Assembly (NCBI GenBank): GCA_010015655.1
Contig: ML976758.1
Span: 95,710 to 159,709, forward strand
Direction: 5' to 3'
DNA from: Bimuria novae-zelandiae CBS 107.79
Lineage: Eukaryota > Ascomycota > Dothideomycetes > Pleosporales > Didymosphaeriaceae
DNA: 64,000 nt
Part shown: one piece after another, positions 1 through 11,159 of the stretch
Numbering within the stretch: position 1 is the stretch's first letter
Layout of the letters: each line of letters starts with the position of its first letter
The notes under the pieces: model-generated
What the model was told of the DNA's origin: nothing
The model's input: the letters and a program-made list of their open reading frames with translations, nothing else
Database searches by the model: none
Translations under genes and position numbers: made by a program

Positions 1-1640
1 TATCACGATGGACGACCAGCATCGACAGCAATCGCCATAAAGCTGATTCCCTAGGCAAATATGAGGACTACTTTCAGCTTCTACAGCAAAAGATTGGCCA
101 GTATCAGATCGAGACTCAGCATATATACAATATGGACGAAAAAGGCTGCCTGCTCGGCATCACCTCCCGCTTAAAGAGGATCTTTGATAGACCTCTGTAC
201 GAGAGCAAGGCAGTAAGGCAAGCTATTTAGGATGGTAGCCGTGAATGGATATCGATCATCGCTTGCATATGCGCCGACGGATCTGCCCTAGATCCAGCTC
301 TAATCTATTAGGCCACCTCTACAGATATACAATCAAGTTGGATAGAGGACCTTAACCCTCAACATTATTAAGTCTTTATCACTGTATTAGAATCTGGCTG
401 GACGAACAATCAAATAGGCCTTGTATAGCTTTAACAGGTGTTTAATCGCCTTATAAAGTCAAAAGCTAGACGATTATATTGACTATTAATCCTTAATGGC
501 CATGGATCTCACGTTACTATGGATTTTATCGACTTTTGCGATCGTAATAAGATCCTGTTAGCTATCTATCCACTATATTTAACCCATACGCTGCAGCCTC
601 TAGATATCTACATGTTTAAGCCTCTATTAATAGCATATTCAAACGAGCTATCAGCCTTCTTACAAGATAGCCTAGAAATAGCCTTTATTACTAAAAGGGA
701 CTTCTTTAGCTTATTCTAGAAGGTCTAGGTTAGTACTATAAGGCAGCTATTAATACTCCGGGCCTTTAAGGCTACTAGCCTATTACCTCTACATCTAGAA
801 GTTATCCTTAAGCGGTTTAATAATAATCACGTACCTAAGTAAAAATTATAAGAAAGCTTAATCTTAGTACTTAGCGTATTAGATTAGAGGAAAATTAATA
901 GGCTTCTAAAAGCTCATATTAATGTAGGGGCTAGTAATGTGGCTAAAAAGCTAAGTTAAACTATACACTTAATCTCTGCACGAGCATAGCTTGCAGAGCA
1001 TGAAAATTAGGGCCTACGAAAGGCCCTAACTATCTAAAAGAAACGCTTAAAGCAAGGCAGGCCTCTGCCTTTTAATTAGCCTTATAAGGATTAAGGGGGA
1101 TTTATTTTCGTGTCACCCTATCGCGTTTAGCGGGCACGTAATTGTCTACACGAAAAAGATACTAAAGCGCAGTAACTATAGCTTTAAAAACATAAGTAAG
1201 TAGAGGCACGTTAGGCTAGCTAGTAGCTTAAAATAAGGCTACTTTAGGAGAGGCGTATTACTTAAGTAGCTACTAGAGATGCACGCGCAAAGTAGAGGGC
1301 TAATAAGGCTATAAAGTAACGCCTTAAGTAACAGGCCCGTAAGGCATAAAGTTAACTTTAAAAATAGATTAAAATATCTAAATTAGTAAACAAGAAGGCT
1401 TTAAAGCCTCCTAGTAAGCTTACTAAGAAAAAACAGCCTTAGCGTGAGGCTATAGATGTTAATGAGGCCTTATCTATTGCATCCGCCTCACAGTCGCGCA
1501 GAGGCCGAATTATCAGAACACTAAGTAGATATTAATAATCTAAGTAGCTAGCAATTATCTACAGGCCTTAGAGACCCCAAATCCAGAAAATCTCGTGATA
1601 ATATTGATTGTGGGTGGCTTAGTAGCTTTATGTTGCTGGC
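1..1640 (+). pseudogene. Fot1/pogo-type transposase relic, RIP-degraded, cut by window edge
   Basis: Conceptual translation on the plus strand gives a broken DDE_1 (Fot1/pogo, Tc1-mariner superfamily) transposase. Visible landmarks are HIYNMDEKGCLLGI near 118-160 (around the first catalytic Asp), NGHGSH near 495-510 (second catalytic Asp motif, D changed to N) and LTHTLQPLDIYMFKPL near 580-625 (the conserved Q-P-L-D block). In-frame TAG/TAA codons replace expected Gln/Trp codons, as RIP produces. The N-terminus lies before the window. The C-terminal part is lysine/alanine-rich relic to about 1500, and its last block (about 1590-1620) resembles 9190-9225 at the end of the next element. I could not identify the right terminal repeat with certainty; it may end at 1700 against the TA at 1701. 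No functional protein is possible. Confidence 0.85.
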
Positions 1641-1702
1641 CGAGCGATCTTGTTAGGGTGTTGTATTGACTAACGTGTTGCACTAACTGCCGAGGCACAG
1701 TA

Positions 1703-1742
1703 TAGTAACCGTGCACGCTGTGCACACCTTCGGGCCGTGCAC
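1703..1742 (+). repeat. left terminal inverted repeat of the Fot1-like element
   Basis: Pairs with 9265-9304. It contains GTGCAC three times, with a CCTTCGGGCC block between the second and third, and is preceded by TA. The differences from the right repeat that I checked are transitions. Confidence 0.85.
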
Positions 1743-3187
1743 ACCCTTACTAAAAATCTACTATATTCCTTAACTACATAACTTAACACTATAATGCCGT
1801 TAGAAGAAGCGCTTAAAGAGGCAGATATAGTAGATATAAAAGGTAAACTTTTATACTAAGTAATTATAAAAAAACATAATATATGCTATATAATTTTATT
1901 ATAATATTATTAACGCGTTATCGCGTCGCGTGCTAACGCTAATTAATAACTACTTAAACTTTACCCTATACAATAGCGAGAGCTTTGTAAGTTTATAGTT
2001 AAGCTTACTAAGCGAGGCCTACCTCCTACAAGGCAGATAGTATAAAATATGGCTTCTAAATTGGCTGCAAAGAGGGTCTCCAACTCGTAGGTTACTCGCT
2101 TTCTTAACCGTCACCGCGACCAGCTCCTATATAAATAGGCCAACGCTATCAATGCGCAGCGCCTCCACGCTAATAGCAGCAAGAAGTATATATAATACTT
2201 TAAGCTTGTGCACTCCAAGATCACCGAATACTTAATTAAGCCACGGCACATATATAATATGGATAAGAAGGGCTTTGCGATCGGAGTACTTAATAGGCGC
2301 ACTAAACAAGTGTTTAGTAGGGCTTTTGTGGAGTTAAAAACAAGGCGCCAGCCTATGTAAGACAGCAATAGGCAGTAGGTGTCGATACTCACAAGCGTTT
2401 GCGCTGATGGTTCGGCACTGCCTCCAGGCGTTATCTATCCAGGCGCTCCCAACGAGATATAATTGTCCTGGGTGGAGGATATAGACGTAGAAAAGCACTT
2501 AGTGTTTATTACTACAACGCCCTTAGGCTAGACAAACGACGAGGTTAGCCTTACGTGGCTAGAACAGGTCTTTAATCGCTACACTTAAGAGAAGGCACGC
2601 AAAAGTTGGCGACTACTTATAGTAGATGGCTATAGCTTGCATATAACCTGGTCCTTTATTAAGTACTGCGATAGGAATAGGATACTACTACTAGTGTTTC
2701 CTCCTTATAGTACCCACACGCTGCAGTCGCTCGATGTAGCACTTTTCTTACCTCTAGGTACAAGCTACACAAACCAGCTTACTGAATACCTTTACAGTAC
2801 TTAAGGCCTAGTAGGTGTAAAGAAGCGCGACTTCTTCCGCCTATTCTATAAGTCTTAGATAAAAACCTTTACCCTAAGCCTTATCCTTAAGGCCTTTAAA
2901 GTCACGGGCCTATCGCTACTAAACGTAGCTATAATTATTAATAGATTCTAGAATAAGCGCAGGCGACTGCCTTGTACACCTTTACTAATTATAGCAGATA
3001 ACTGGAAGCAAGCTATCCAAATACTGGCCTAGGTAGTGGAGAATCAGGACGCAGAGAAGGTGTAGTAGTTAAGGCGTACTATCTCCCATCTCTCTGCCCA
3101 TACACAGCTTGTACAGCTTGAAAACGAAGGCCTACGCAACGTAATTAGAGAGCTTAAGCTTTCTAAAAATAAGTAGAGGAGGCTTAA

Positions 3188-3392
3188 TGTCGCGGTAAGC
3201 AGAGCTGGACAGTACGCAGGAAAATTAAAGGATTAAACTAAGGTTATACTATCTAGAAACTATAGAAGGTATAGGTGCACAGGCACAAACAACGCTAGTC
3301 CTAAATAGGTGTTATGCTATTAGAAAGGTAAGCTGTAGTCGAGTAAGGGTAGCTATAACTATCGCACAGAGAAAGAGCTATAAACCGTAATA
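3188..3392 (-). repeat. 3' LTR of copia no. 1
   Basis: 205 bp with TG...TA ends (the final CA has become TA by a C-to-T change). It matches 8475-8679 apart from transitions. Confidence 0.9.
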
Positions 3393-3402
3393 CACCCCCT
3401 AG
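3393..3402 (-). other. polypurine tract of copia no. 1
   Basis: On the minus strand the bases directly before the 3' LTR read TAGGGGGTG, a purine-rich run in the place where plus-strand DNA synthesis of an LTR element is primed. Confidence 0.6.
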
Positions 3403-3449
3403 CTGGCGTGGACGCCCAGGTAGGGAGTTAATGACAGCTAATTAGTATT

Positions 3450-6400
3450 AGTGTATATAGATACTATTAAGATTGTTGCTATTAGTTTAACGCAGGCCCT
3501 TCAGACGCTTAGTAATATTAATAAGGCTAATTTAGTAGATAAAGTCTATAAACTTCTGCTTAGGCAGGATCTTTGTAAGTCTATCAGTAGGCATATAGTT
3601 AGTGGGGACCTATTTAACATTAATACGAGAGGCTTCGACTTCCTGTCGAATTTAGAGCTAGTAGATATTAACATGTTTAATTTTCGTATAAAGCTTGTCT
3701 TACTATTTAGTAATAATACTAACGGTCTGCTGATTATCACACCAGATAGTAAGTATATAGTTAAGAGTAAGGTTAATACTAGAGAAGAATTGCATCTATT
3801 CTTCTATCTATAAGCTAGCAAGTAATAGAGCTAGTAATTTAGATTCTATAGTTAATTTTATAACTATGCGTTGTACTATTAACTTCTAGTTAATTATTAG
3901 TCCTCCGAACTTAAAAGCATAGCCTTAAGAGCTTTAGCGAGTCTTAGGCTCGTTAGCGTATAAGGCATTAGAAGATTTAAAGAAGAGAGGATCGCGATAT
4001 ATTAGATTATTAGATAGATACTTAGCCATGTCCTGCGCGCTAGAAGAGGCCTTAAGTGCAAAAGCCTTCGTGCTAAGCAGGTATCGCCAGGTCTAGCGTA
4101 TCTTTAAGACGTGAGACTGTCCTAGGTTAGTAAAATAGCAAGCGAACACAACGTGCGTTTAAGCGACGTTAGGTCTGCCCTAGATAGCGATGTATGCGAG
4201 AGAGCTAACTAGTTGCTAATAGAGCTTTATTTAAGCAATTTTAGGCTCCTTAATAGACTGCGATAGCTAGTTCTCCGCTAGTAGAATATTTAGAGCCTTG
4301 CCTATAGCTTTAATACTAAATTAAGCGTATACCTTATTAATGAACGCGTCCTAGACTAGCCACGTCTTATGTAGGGCTCGATCGCGTATAATGTGGATTT
4401 TAAGAAACTAGGTAAGGTCTCCTATAGCTTTGATGTTATATAGGTCCACTAGATCCTTCTTAAAAGACCTGTGGTGATAGGCATTAGACTAATAATATGC
4501 TATGATAATGTTGTTAATATAGATAAATAGGATGAGCCAGCGGCTCGTGTATAAGTAAGGAAAGCCTTTAACTGGCTTTAGACCTAGCTTAACAAGTTAT
4601 TAACGTAGTTTGTTATACTATAGTAGTGATGACTCCTTTAGGCCGTACAGGGCGCGGAGCACCAGCATAATCTCGCCTTTAGTATGGCGGAATGGCTTAG
4701 GTGTTTCAGCGTATAGCTTCCAATCAATCTCAGCGTTTAGGAAGGTAGTAGGAACATCGTACTACTTTAGCTCTAGATTAAAGTAATTAGTAATTATAAT
4801 AAGAGCGCGAAAGTTATAGATCGCGAGTGTAGCAGCGTACGTGTTATTAAGTAGAGCTTAAAGATTTCCCCGAACAACAAGTTAAGCCTTAAACCGTAAG
4901 AGGTATCCATTTCCGTTAATTTTATACGTAAATACTTATATTAGTGGTAGCACCTTAGCGTCTGTAGTGGCCTTTATTTTTGTAGTCTTTTTAAAGACTC
5001 CTTTAGCGCGTAGAGCTTGCCATTCAACCTCTATAGCGCGTTAGAATTAATTACTAAATATATATATATTAAGCTGCTTCACTGCCTTAGGTAAAGGTGG
5101 CAGCTAAGACTGATAGATTCTTAGTATCTTATCTATAGTAGGTATAGTGCGAATCTCGGTCGAGAATGCATAAAAATAGTTAATAAGAGGTATAGCTCTT
5201 AGCGCTATAGTGTATGTGTAAATTATAAAGTTATTAAGATCTTTCTGCTTTTAATTGCGTTTGCTAGTAAGGATAAGACTTGTATTATTTAGATCTAGGT
5301 TAACATCTTGTAGAGCTCTCTCGCCGCGTTGGCGATAGCCCTTAGGTACTTTATTACTCTTAGGAGTCTGATTGCTTATGGTAGTAGACATTATAGGTCT
5401 AGGGGTAGGCAGCTATTGCTGTGTTAATTTAAATGCGTTGTTAGTCTATTTACCCCCCACCTGGGAGCCTGCAGCTCCTAAAGCTAAGGTCGTAGGTATT
5501 TCTACTAGGCAGCAACGTTGACAAGCAGTTAATAAATCTTTAATACTAATATTATTATATTAATGTTTTTTAAGATATTTAAGTAGTTTAATTACCTCTT
5601 CGAGCACTAACCCTAATGCATACCTATCTATTCTATTAAAGAAGAGTGTAGGTTTGAATACAACGTTGCGGGTGACAATAATAGTGTCTTTTATAAGTAG
5701 CTAGATGCGGAAGATATTAGTGCCTTAATAGCTAATAAGGTGGCTAATTAGAGTGCGCGATTTAAGCTTATTAGCAGCTCTTAGATTATGGTTGTAGACG
5801 TAAGCGCGACAGCCAATAGGCCTTATATAAGTAACAAGTGGTTTTTATTCCTATACTACCTCGTACGGTGTCTTCCATCCTAGTGCTTTAGTAGGCGTGC
5901 GATTGAGTATATATGCGGCAGTGCAATACAGCTTATGTAATAGACTCTTTGGCAGATTGGCGTGTATGCGCATAGCGCGAGCTCGCTAAGTAAGTACTCC
6001 GCCAGCGCGTTTAATTAGTCTATTTGGCTCCTTTATTCTGGCTAGTGCTAGCTTATACAGCATACCTAGCTCTTCTATTATATTAATAAGATCGTTTCTA
6101 AATCCTTTCTTATTATCGTATTAAATAGCGACTACGTTAGCGTTATACACGCGCTGAATCCTTTGTATTAAAGACATAAACTAACGTATAAGAGTTAACT
6201 TATCCTTATGGCGTATTGTGGCGATCTCATGCCACTTTAAGTATTTGTCTATAGAGTGTAAGGCATATTTGCTGCCATCGATGCATTCCTCTCCCACAGG
6301 GACAATATAAATAATATCTATCGCAATTTAATAGAATGGTTATTATACACGGCTCTTAGCCAGGCGTCTCGAGATAATATAAGTTATTCAAGCTTTAATA

Positions 6401-8300
6401 CATATTTAACAAAGATAGTCTATGTGTTCTTCTATTAGTTAAACACTAGTGACGTTTGCCTCTAGTTATTTAACTACCTTGCGGCCTAGGTGGCCCCAGA
6501 TCTAATGTGCAACACGTTAATTAATAACGTTAGTTAGCTTTAGTGCGTACGACGAGCGATATAATACTCTAAACGTACTTAATAGTAGGTGTAGAAGCGA
6601 TAACGGCGGTCGGCGTAATAGCTTAGCATCAATTAGCCAGTATCCTCTATTGTACTCGAGTTGTGCGATGACGTAGGATAGTTAATACATGTACAGGACA
6701 TTATGGCTAGAGTTAAAGTGGATAGACTCTATACGACAGCGAGCGAGTCCTAAAACGCTTATAAGAAAGCCTTTAACGTACGCGACGTGCGTTAGTTCTA
6801 GTGTCTATAGTCTATATAGTGTACGAGCGACGAGTTTCATCGTGCCCTAAGCCGTGATAAGGATGTGGCTATTGCCAGCATGGAGGTAGCGACGCTTTGG
6901 ATTATCGTTTATCCTCTTCCAGCCGTGCCATAACTCTGTATTAATAACGTGGGTGTTCGACCCTGGATCAACGATCTATTAATTAAGAAGCTCAGTCTTG
7001 TTAGTGTCATCTCTAACTATCACTATAAGCTCTCCTTTAGGCTTAGTATTAGTGTCTATCGTAATCACGTTCGAGTCGTCGTTCGATTGCTCCTCGAGAG
7101 ATTCGATTTCGAGAGAATCAGGTTAATTAAAACTCATGTGTGATAGGCTAACAACTGCCATAAATATACTGCTATCCTTAGTAGGAGCTTGGCCGTTATT
7201 AATTCGTAACGATATAGTGTTCTAAGGTTATCGGGCTACCTATTTAGCTAGAGCAGTCTCTATGCGCTTATTAACCTTAGGATCCTTTTATACTTCTTTA
7301 ACCTTCTGCATAGCCTTAGTAGTAGGCTAATAGTCCTTCGGACGTCGTGGGTTTTATAGGTTAAGAATAAAGTAATTAGTGTACTAGTGCCTCTTCCCGC
7401 AGACATAGTTTCTAGATAGCTTGTCTTAGTCACGACTGCTACCTTGGCTATTGGCATGTTTAGTATTAACTTGCTTTGTGACTCTAAGCTCAGCAGCGGA
7501 GACTGCCAGTCTAGTAGAGTGTGGCTTTATACGGCGTAGATAGGTGGTTATCTCAGCGACGTAAGTCTCTAGAGATGAGATCTCAGTAGTAGTGCCTCGC
7601 GCTTTATGCTTAAAGATCTCTCGTAGGCAGGACGTAGCGTACTCTTAATTAAGTGCCTTACAGGCAATAAGGAAGTCTTCCTATAGTTAATTACTATTAG
7701 TCTTAGGCAGGCTAATAGCCTTACCCTAAGCTATAATATATACCTAGTTTAATAGCTATTGCTTAATCTTCTTCGCAGCTCGTGGCGTAGTCTTAAGGGT
7801 GTTATATTTATTAGCTAGCTCGCGACAGCGTGTCGCGTCTGTAGGATAAAAGAACTTTTTAAGTGTAACTAGTTAGTCGTACGGGGTATCGTAATCCTTA
7901 ATTAGGTGTATATAACGTGCAGTAATTATCTTACTAATATCTATATTTAAGTTAGCTAGTGCCTTTGCTTAAGTGCGATACTTAGTATAGCAGCGTTCTT
8001 ATTAATTATATTCTTATTAATAGAAATCTTAATTATTAGTGGATAAGTAAGAGAGCCTAGTAGCTTTAAGCTTATAATTAGTAAGTTAAGGCTTAAGAGG
8101 CTCTTATAGCTTAGGGAGATTCTCCTTTGCTACGTTAGGGTTAATGTACTGCTAGAGACCGTGGCGATTAGCAACGTCTCAGCGAATAAATAACTAGGTA
8201 AACCAGTCGTCTGGTGTGTTCAGGATAATAGTAACTCGCGTCACAGCGGGGTCGGACTCAGTAGCCATTGCAGAGGCTATAGTCGACTGTATTAATGGAT
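3450..8300 (-). pseudogene. Gag-Pol polyprotein relic of copia no. 1
   Basis: Minus-strand translation shows an integrase core block (DIIYIVPVGEECIDGSKYAL near 6315-6255, followed by HSIDKYLKWHEIA), the late integrase motif NRTPTKALGWKTPYEVV near 5920-5860, the reverse-transcriptase motif LRALYGLKES near 4670-4630 and the catalytic box near 4525-4505, which reads YINN where copia has YVDD. The Asp-to-Asn changes are what G-to-A mutation of GAY codons gives. Many in-frame stops occur. The plus-strand open stretch at 3451-3813 is only the antisense of the RNase H end. The polyprotein cannot be made. Confidence 0.85.
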
Positions 8301-8460
8301 CTAGGCAGAGATCCTAGTATGTGCGTTGTAAAGAACGCGGTAAACAGATACGTCGTGGAGAACGCGGTAACAGGTGCGTTATAAAGAACGCGGTATAGTA
8401 ACGTGCAACTCGTGAGTAGAGTGACGTTACAGCAATAGGTAAGAATAATCTAGGGTGCAA

Positions 8461-8474
8461 TCCAGGCTCATAAC
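8461..8474 (-). other. primer-binding site of copia no. 1, initiator-tRNA-Met anticodon-loop type
   Basis: Directly inside the 5' LTR the minus strand reads GTTATGAGCCTGGA. GTTATGAGCC is complementary to GGCUCAUAAC, the anticodon stem-loop of eukaryotic initiator tRNA-Met. Priming from an internal half-molecule of this tRNA is established for Drosophila copia and yeast Ty5. Use by this element is inferred from position and complementarity. Confidence 0.65.
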
Positions 8475-8679
8475 TATTACAGTAAGCAGAGCTGGACAGT
8501 ACGCAGGAAAATTAAAGGATTAAACTAAGGTTATACTATCTAGGAACTATAGAAGGTATAGGTGCACAGGCACAAACAACGCTAGTCCCAGATAGGTGTT
8601 ATGCTATCAGAAAGGTAAGCTGCAATCGAGTAAGGGTAGCTGCAACTATCGCACAGAGAAAGAGCTATAAACCGTGACA
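8475..8679 (-). repeat. 5' LTR of copia no. 1
   Basis: 205 bp ending CA; its first bases read TATTACAG where the other copy reads TGTCGCGG, all explained by C-to-T or G-to-A. Followed by CTTAA. Confidence 0.9.
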
Positions 8680-9264
8680 CTTAACCTGTAGCATTATAAG
8701 GAGTTTTATAGTATAGCTATTCTTTAGTCCCCTTGTAAGATCCGCCAAGCTGAGGAGCGCTACGAGGCTAATAAGGAGCAAAATTTATAAGAGAAGGTAG
8801 ATAAAGCTTATTAGAAGGAGCTAAAAGCCTAGAAGAAGCTTTAAGATAAGCGGGATAAGTAGTAGAGGCGTGTAGAACGAGAGAGGGTAAGGGAAGAGAA
8901 AGCAAGGAAAAAGGTTACTAATAATGCTAAGAAGTAATAAAAGAAATAAGAGCGCGACGCTGCTAAATCTATATAAATACTTAAAATAGGCAAGCGCAAG
9001 GCCTTAAGTAAGCCTTTTATAAAGCTTATAGCTAAAAAATAGCGTGCGCGTGGTGCTACTTACGTTATTATTAAGGCGTTACTATTGCTAGCACCTTTAC
9101 TAGTTACCACGCGCAGCGGCCGTAAAATAAAGCTAAATAAGAAATAGGAGTAAGGCAAGCACTATAGAACTTAGTAGACTATTATAATAAAAATTCTCGC
9201 GATAATAGCTATTATACGTGGCTCTATAGCCTTATTTTTAAGATGTGTAGCAGGTTGCTAAGGC

Positions 9265-9304
9265 GTGCACGGCCCGAAGGTGTGCACGGCGTGCACGGTC
9301 ACTG
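9265..9304 (-). repeat. right terminal inverted repeat of the Fot1-like element
   Basis: Reverse complement of 1703-1742 with a few transition differences, followed by TA at 9305-9306. It keeps the G/C bases at the very tip that the left end has lost. Confidence 0.85.
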
Positions 9305-9312
9305 TAACGCGA

Positions 9313-9407
9313 CTAGCACGAAATTCGTTTTTCACTTTCTCCCATTCCTTGAAACCGCGCCTAGCACGAAATTCACTTTTCACTTTCTCCTATTCCTTGA
9401 AACAATT
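9313..9407 (+). repeat. 48-bp tandem repeat, two copies
   Basis: Units 9313-9360 and 9361-9407 begin CTAGCACGAAATTC and end in CCTTGAAAC(C/A). They lie eight bases outside the right end of the Fot1-like element, in the DNA it inserted into. Confidence 0.85.
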
Positions 9408-9457
9408 AGAGATGGTAGGAGCTGGAGGCTTCCTAACGTTCCCATTCATCGTTATTA

Positions 9458-9485
9458 TGATTCTGGAAATACCTGCTTGACCTAT
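9458..9485 (+). repeat. isolated copy of the 28-bp terminal repeat of the 35-39 kb element
   Basis: Starts TGATTCTGGAAATACCTG and matches the 28-bp inverted repeats at 35512-35539 and 38774-38801 except for three C-to-T changes near its inner end. It is preceded by TA. The following DNA does not match the inside of the 35-39 kb element, so it marks either a related element or a rearranged end. Confidence 0.7.
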
Positions 9486-10892
9486 CCCCCGCATGGCCAA
9501 AATCTGCCGCACACGGGCCACATGGAAATGGCCAATCGGAGCTTTGCTCCGACTTCTGACGAACACTAAAGGAGATTAGATTTGTATATAGATTTATATA
9601 GAGACTTAATTTCTTGTAGTTTTTTAATAAAACTACTTAATAATTAAGCTTTAAGAGGTGTCTTTTAATATAATTATTTAACACCGCTATAGGTACTCTT
9701 GTTAGCACTTAGGACGCTCCTCTAGCCTATATAAAGGTAGCCTACACGCCCTATAGCCAAAGCTGCTGCGCGGAGTACGTGGAGGAGCTTTACGATTACT
9801 AGAAGTAGTCTTAAGAGGTTGCCGTAAGGGTCCTGAGTTATGTACTTTACGCCCAGACGTCGCACAAGATACACAGGTCTTGCCCTCTCCAAACAGCTTT
9901 GTAGACGTGTGGGAGCTGCCAGCGTCGCTGACGATATTGTCTACGTGCTGACGTTTGTTACTGCTATTGCAAAGTCGGCCTCCGCGCTCGAAAAGCTACT
10001 TAATTAGGGTATATAGAAAGTCTTTATAACCTGCCCTTTTCGCGAATAGCTAAGACAAGTATAATAATAGCCTATAGGCGTTATTTAGTGCTAAATTAAG
10101 TAAGAAGTAAAGTAGAGGACGCTAAGTATACTATTTAGATTACTAAATAAAGTAGTAGCTTTTATACTAATTAAATTAATTAACCTCGCTCTTATAGGTA
10201 TTATAATTATCTATTATTATTAGTATTTTTAGTAACTTAATAGCGTTATTACTAAAGGCGTCTGCAAAAAATTTCTTATTATTTAATACTATTTTAGAGC
10301 GTTAATAGAGCTTTTCGACGTACTAAGTAGCTATATAAAAGTTAATACTATACTAAGAAATAACGTTAATACTTACAATTTATAACTATACTAGTAAAAA
10401 GCACGACCTAATTATCTCTTTAAGCTATCTTTAGTACTTTCTTTTACGCTAATAGCGCCTAGCATATTTCTCCCTACTTTAAGGACTGCTAAGCGTGTAT
10501 TTTTTTTTAGCTATATAAGATTATTATTAAAGCGCTCTTTAAATAGCTTTTTATAAGTAATAGGTGCCTTACTTATTTAAAATTTTATTTTTATAGCCTG
10601 CTTAAAAATCTCCTCTATTATTATTTTTATTATTTTAACAGTCCTGGCATAGCTAACGCCTTTAGATTTAAAGTATTTAAGTATAGATATTATATTAAAA
10701 AGGTTATTATCCTAAATAATATAATAGTTAGCTAGAAAAAGCCTTTCTTTAGCATTATCCTTAGCAAGTATAAGAGTAATAGGGATAAGCTTTATTAGAG
10801 TTAAAAATCTACTAGTAGCGTTAGCATTAGTAAATTTAATTAAATTAATAGGTCCTTTACTACAGACATAAAAAAGCTAGTTAAGTATTACT
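9486..10892. other. RIP-degraded repeat DNA, unclassified
   Basis: No intact gene. A small perfect hairpin (TCGGAGC, loop TTT) lies at 9536-9552. From about 10,880 down to 10,200 the minus strand reads as one damaged coding frame, with pieces such as LILAKDNAKERLFLANYYII and YKKLFKERFNNNLI broken by stops. I do not recognise the family. The AT bias and stop spectrum fit a RIP-mutated repeat. The stretch 9680-10010 is less AT-rich and shows no recognisable protein. Confidence 0.5.
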
Positions 10893-11150
10893 GTCCGTAC
10901 GCAGTACGGGCAGCTACCTAATGCGATGTCTTAAGACAGGTGACAATGGTTATGTAATACCGCACAGGCAAAGGCACAGACCATAGTCACCGTGCGCGAG
11001 CATCCTTATAACCCCCTTTCCTCCGTACGTAGAATAGACAGACAAGACTTGAATACCAGACCCTTTTCTCACCCGTACCATCGTACAACTATCTAGCCCT
11101 ATCATATCGCGATATGCTTGGCTTAGTATAGCCCATTCAACACTTTCCTT
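10893..11150. repeat. possible solo LTR or LTR end, unconfirmed
   Basis: A block richer in G+C than its surroundings begins TGTCCGTACGCAGTACGGGC, which contains a six-base-stem hairpin (CCGTAC/GTACGG). The opening TG and abrupt composition change suggest an LTR edge. I found no second copy in the window and no convincing target duplication, and it does not match the gypsy-like LTR at 18487-18965. Confidence 0.3.
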
Positions 11151-11159
11151 ATTACTTTT

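Larger units (their letters stand above)
3188..8679 (-). mobile_element. Ty1/copia LTR retrotransposon no. 1, complete but RIP-degraded
   Basis: Two 205-bp direct repeats (3188-3392 and 8475-8679) are flanked by a 5-bp duplication CTTAA (3183-3187 and 8680-8684). Coding relics are on the minus strand, so the 5' LTR is the right-hand one. Order on the minus strand: gag region (about 8300-7000), integrase (about 6500-5700), reverse transcriptase (about 5100-4200), RNase H (about 4100-3450), which is the copia order. The LTRs differ at about 14 positions by eye, all transitions. The element sits inside the Fot1-like transposon and interrupts its transposase frame, so it is the younger insertion. 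Confidence 0.92.
1795..9200 (+). pseudogene. DDE_1 transposase relic of the Fot1-like element (interrupted 3188-8684)
   Basis: The plus-strand frame from about 1795 reads as a Fot1/pogo transposase with many stops. Landmarks are HIYNMDKKGFAIGVL near 2245-2292 (first catalytic region), LLIVDGYSLH near 2617-2645 (second Asp block, with the usual GHGSH worn to GYSLH), the block RNRILLLVFPPYSTHTLQSL near 2674-2730 (Q-P-L-D region, P to S) and VKKRDFFRLFYKS near 2818-2856. The lysine/arginine-rich C-terminal tail resumes after the copia insertion (about 8690-9200). Nonsense codons are TAG/TAA where Gln, Trp or Arg is expected. The gene is inactive through both RIP and insertion. Confidence 0.85.
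1703..9304 (+). mobile_element. Fot1-like DNA transposon, split by a copia insertion
   Basis: The ends form terminal inverted repeats of about 40 bp (1703-1742 and 9265-9304) flanked by TA on both sides (1701-1702 and 9305-9306), the Tc1/mariner target duplication. The right end, read inward, starts CAGTGACCGTGCAC; the left starts TAGTAACCGTGCAC, so the left differs by a C-to-T and a G-to-A change of the RIP type. Three GTGCAC motifs occur in each repeat. Removing the copia element at 3188-8679 plus one CTTAA leaves about 2.1 kb, close to the usual Fot1 length. The interior encodes a DDE_1 transposase relic. Confidence 0.85.

Noticed and set aside
3451..3813. 120-residue open frame on the plus strand
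   Set aside because: Antisense of the RNase H end of minus-strand copia no. 1; AT-rich DNA with no family match.
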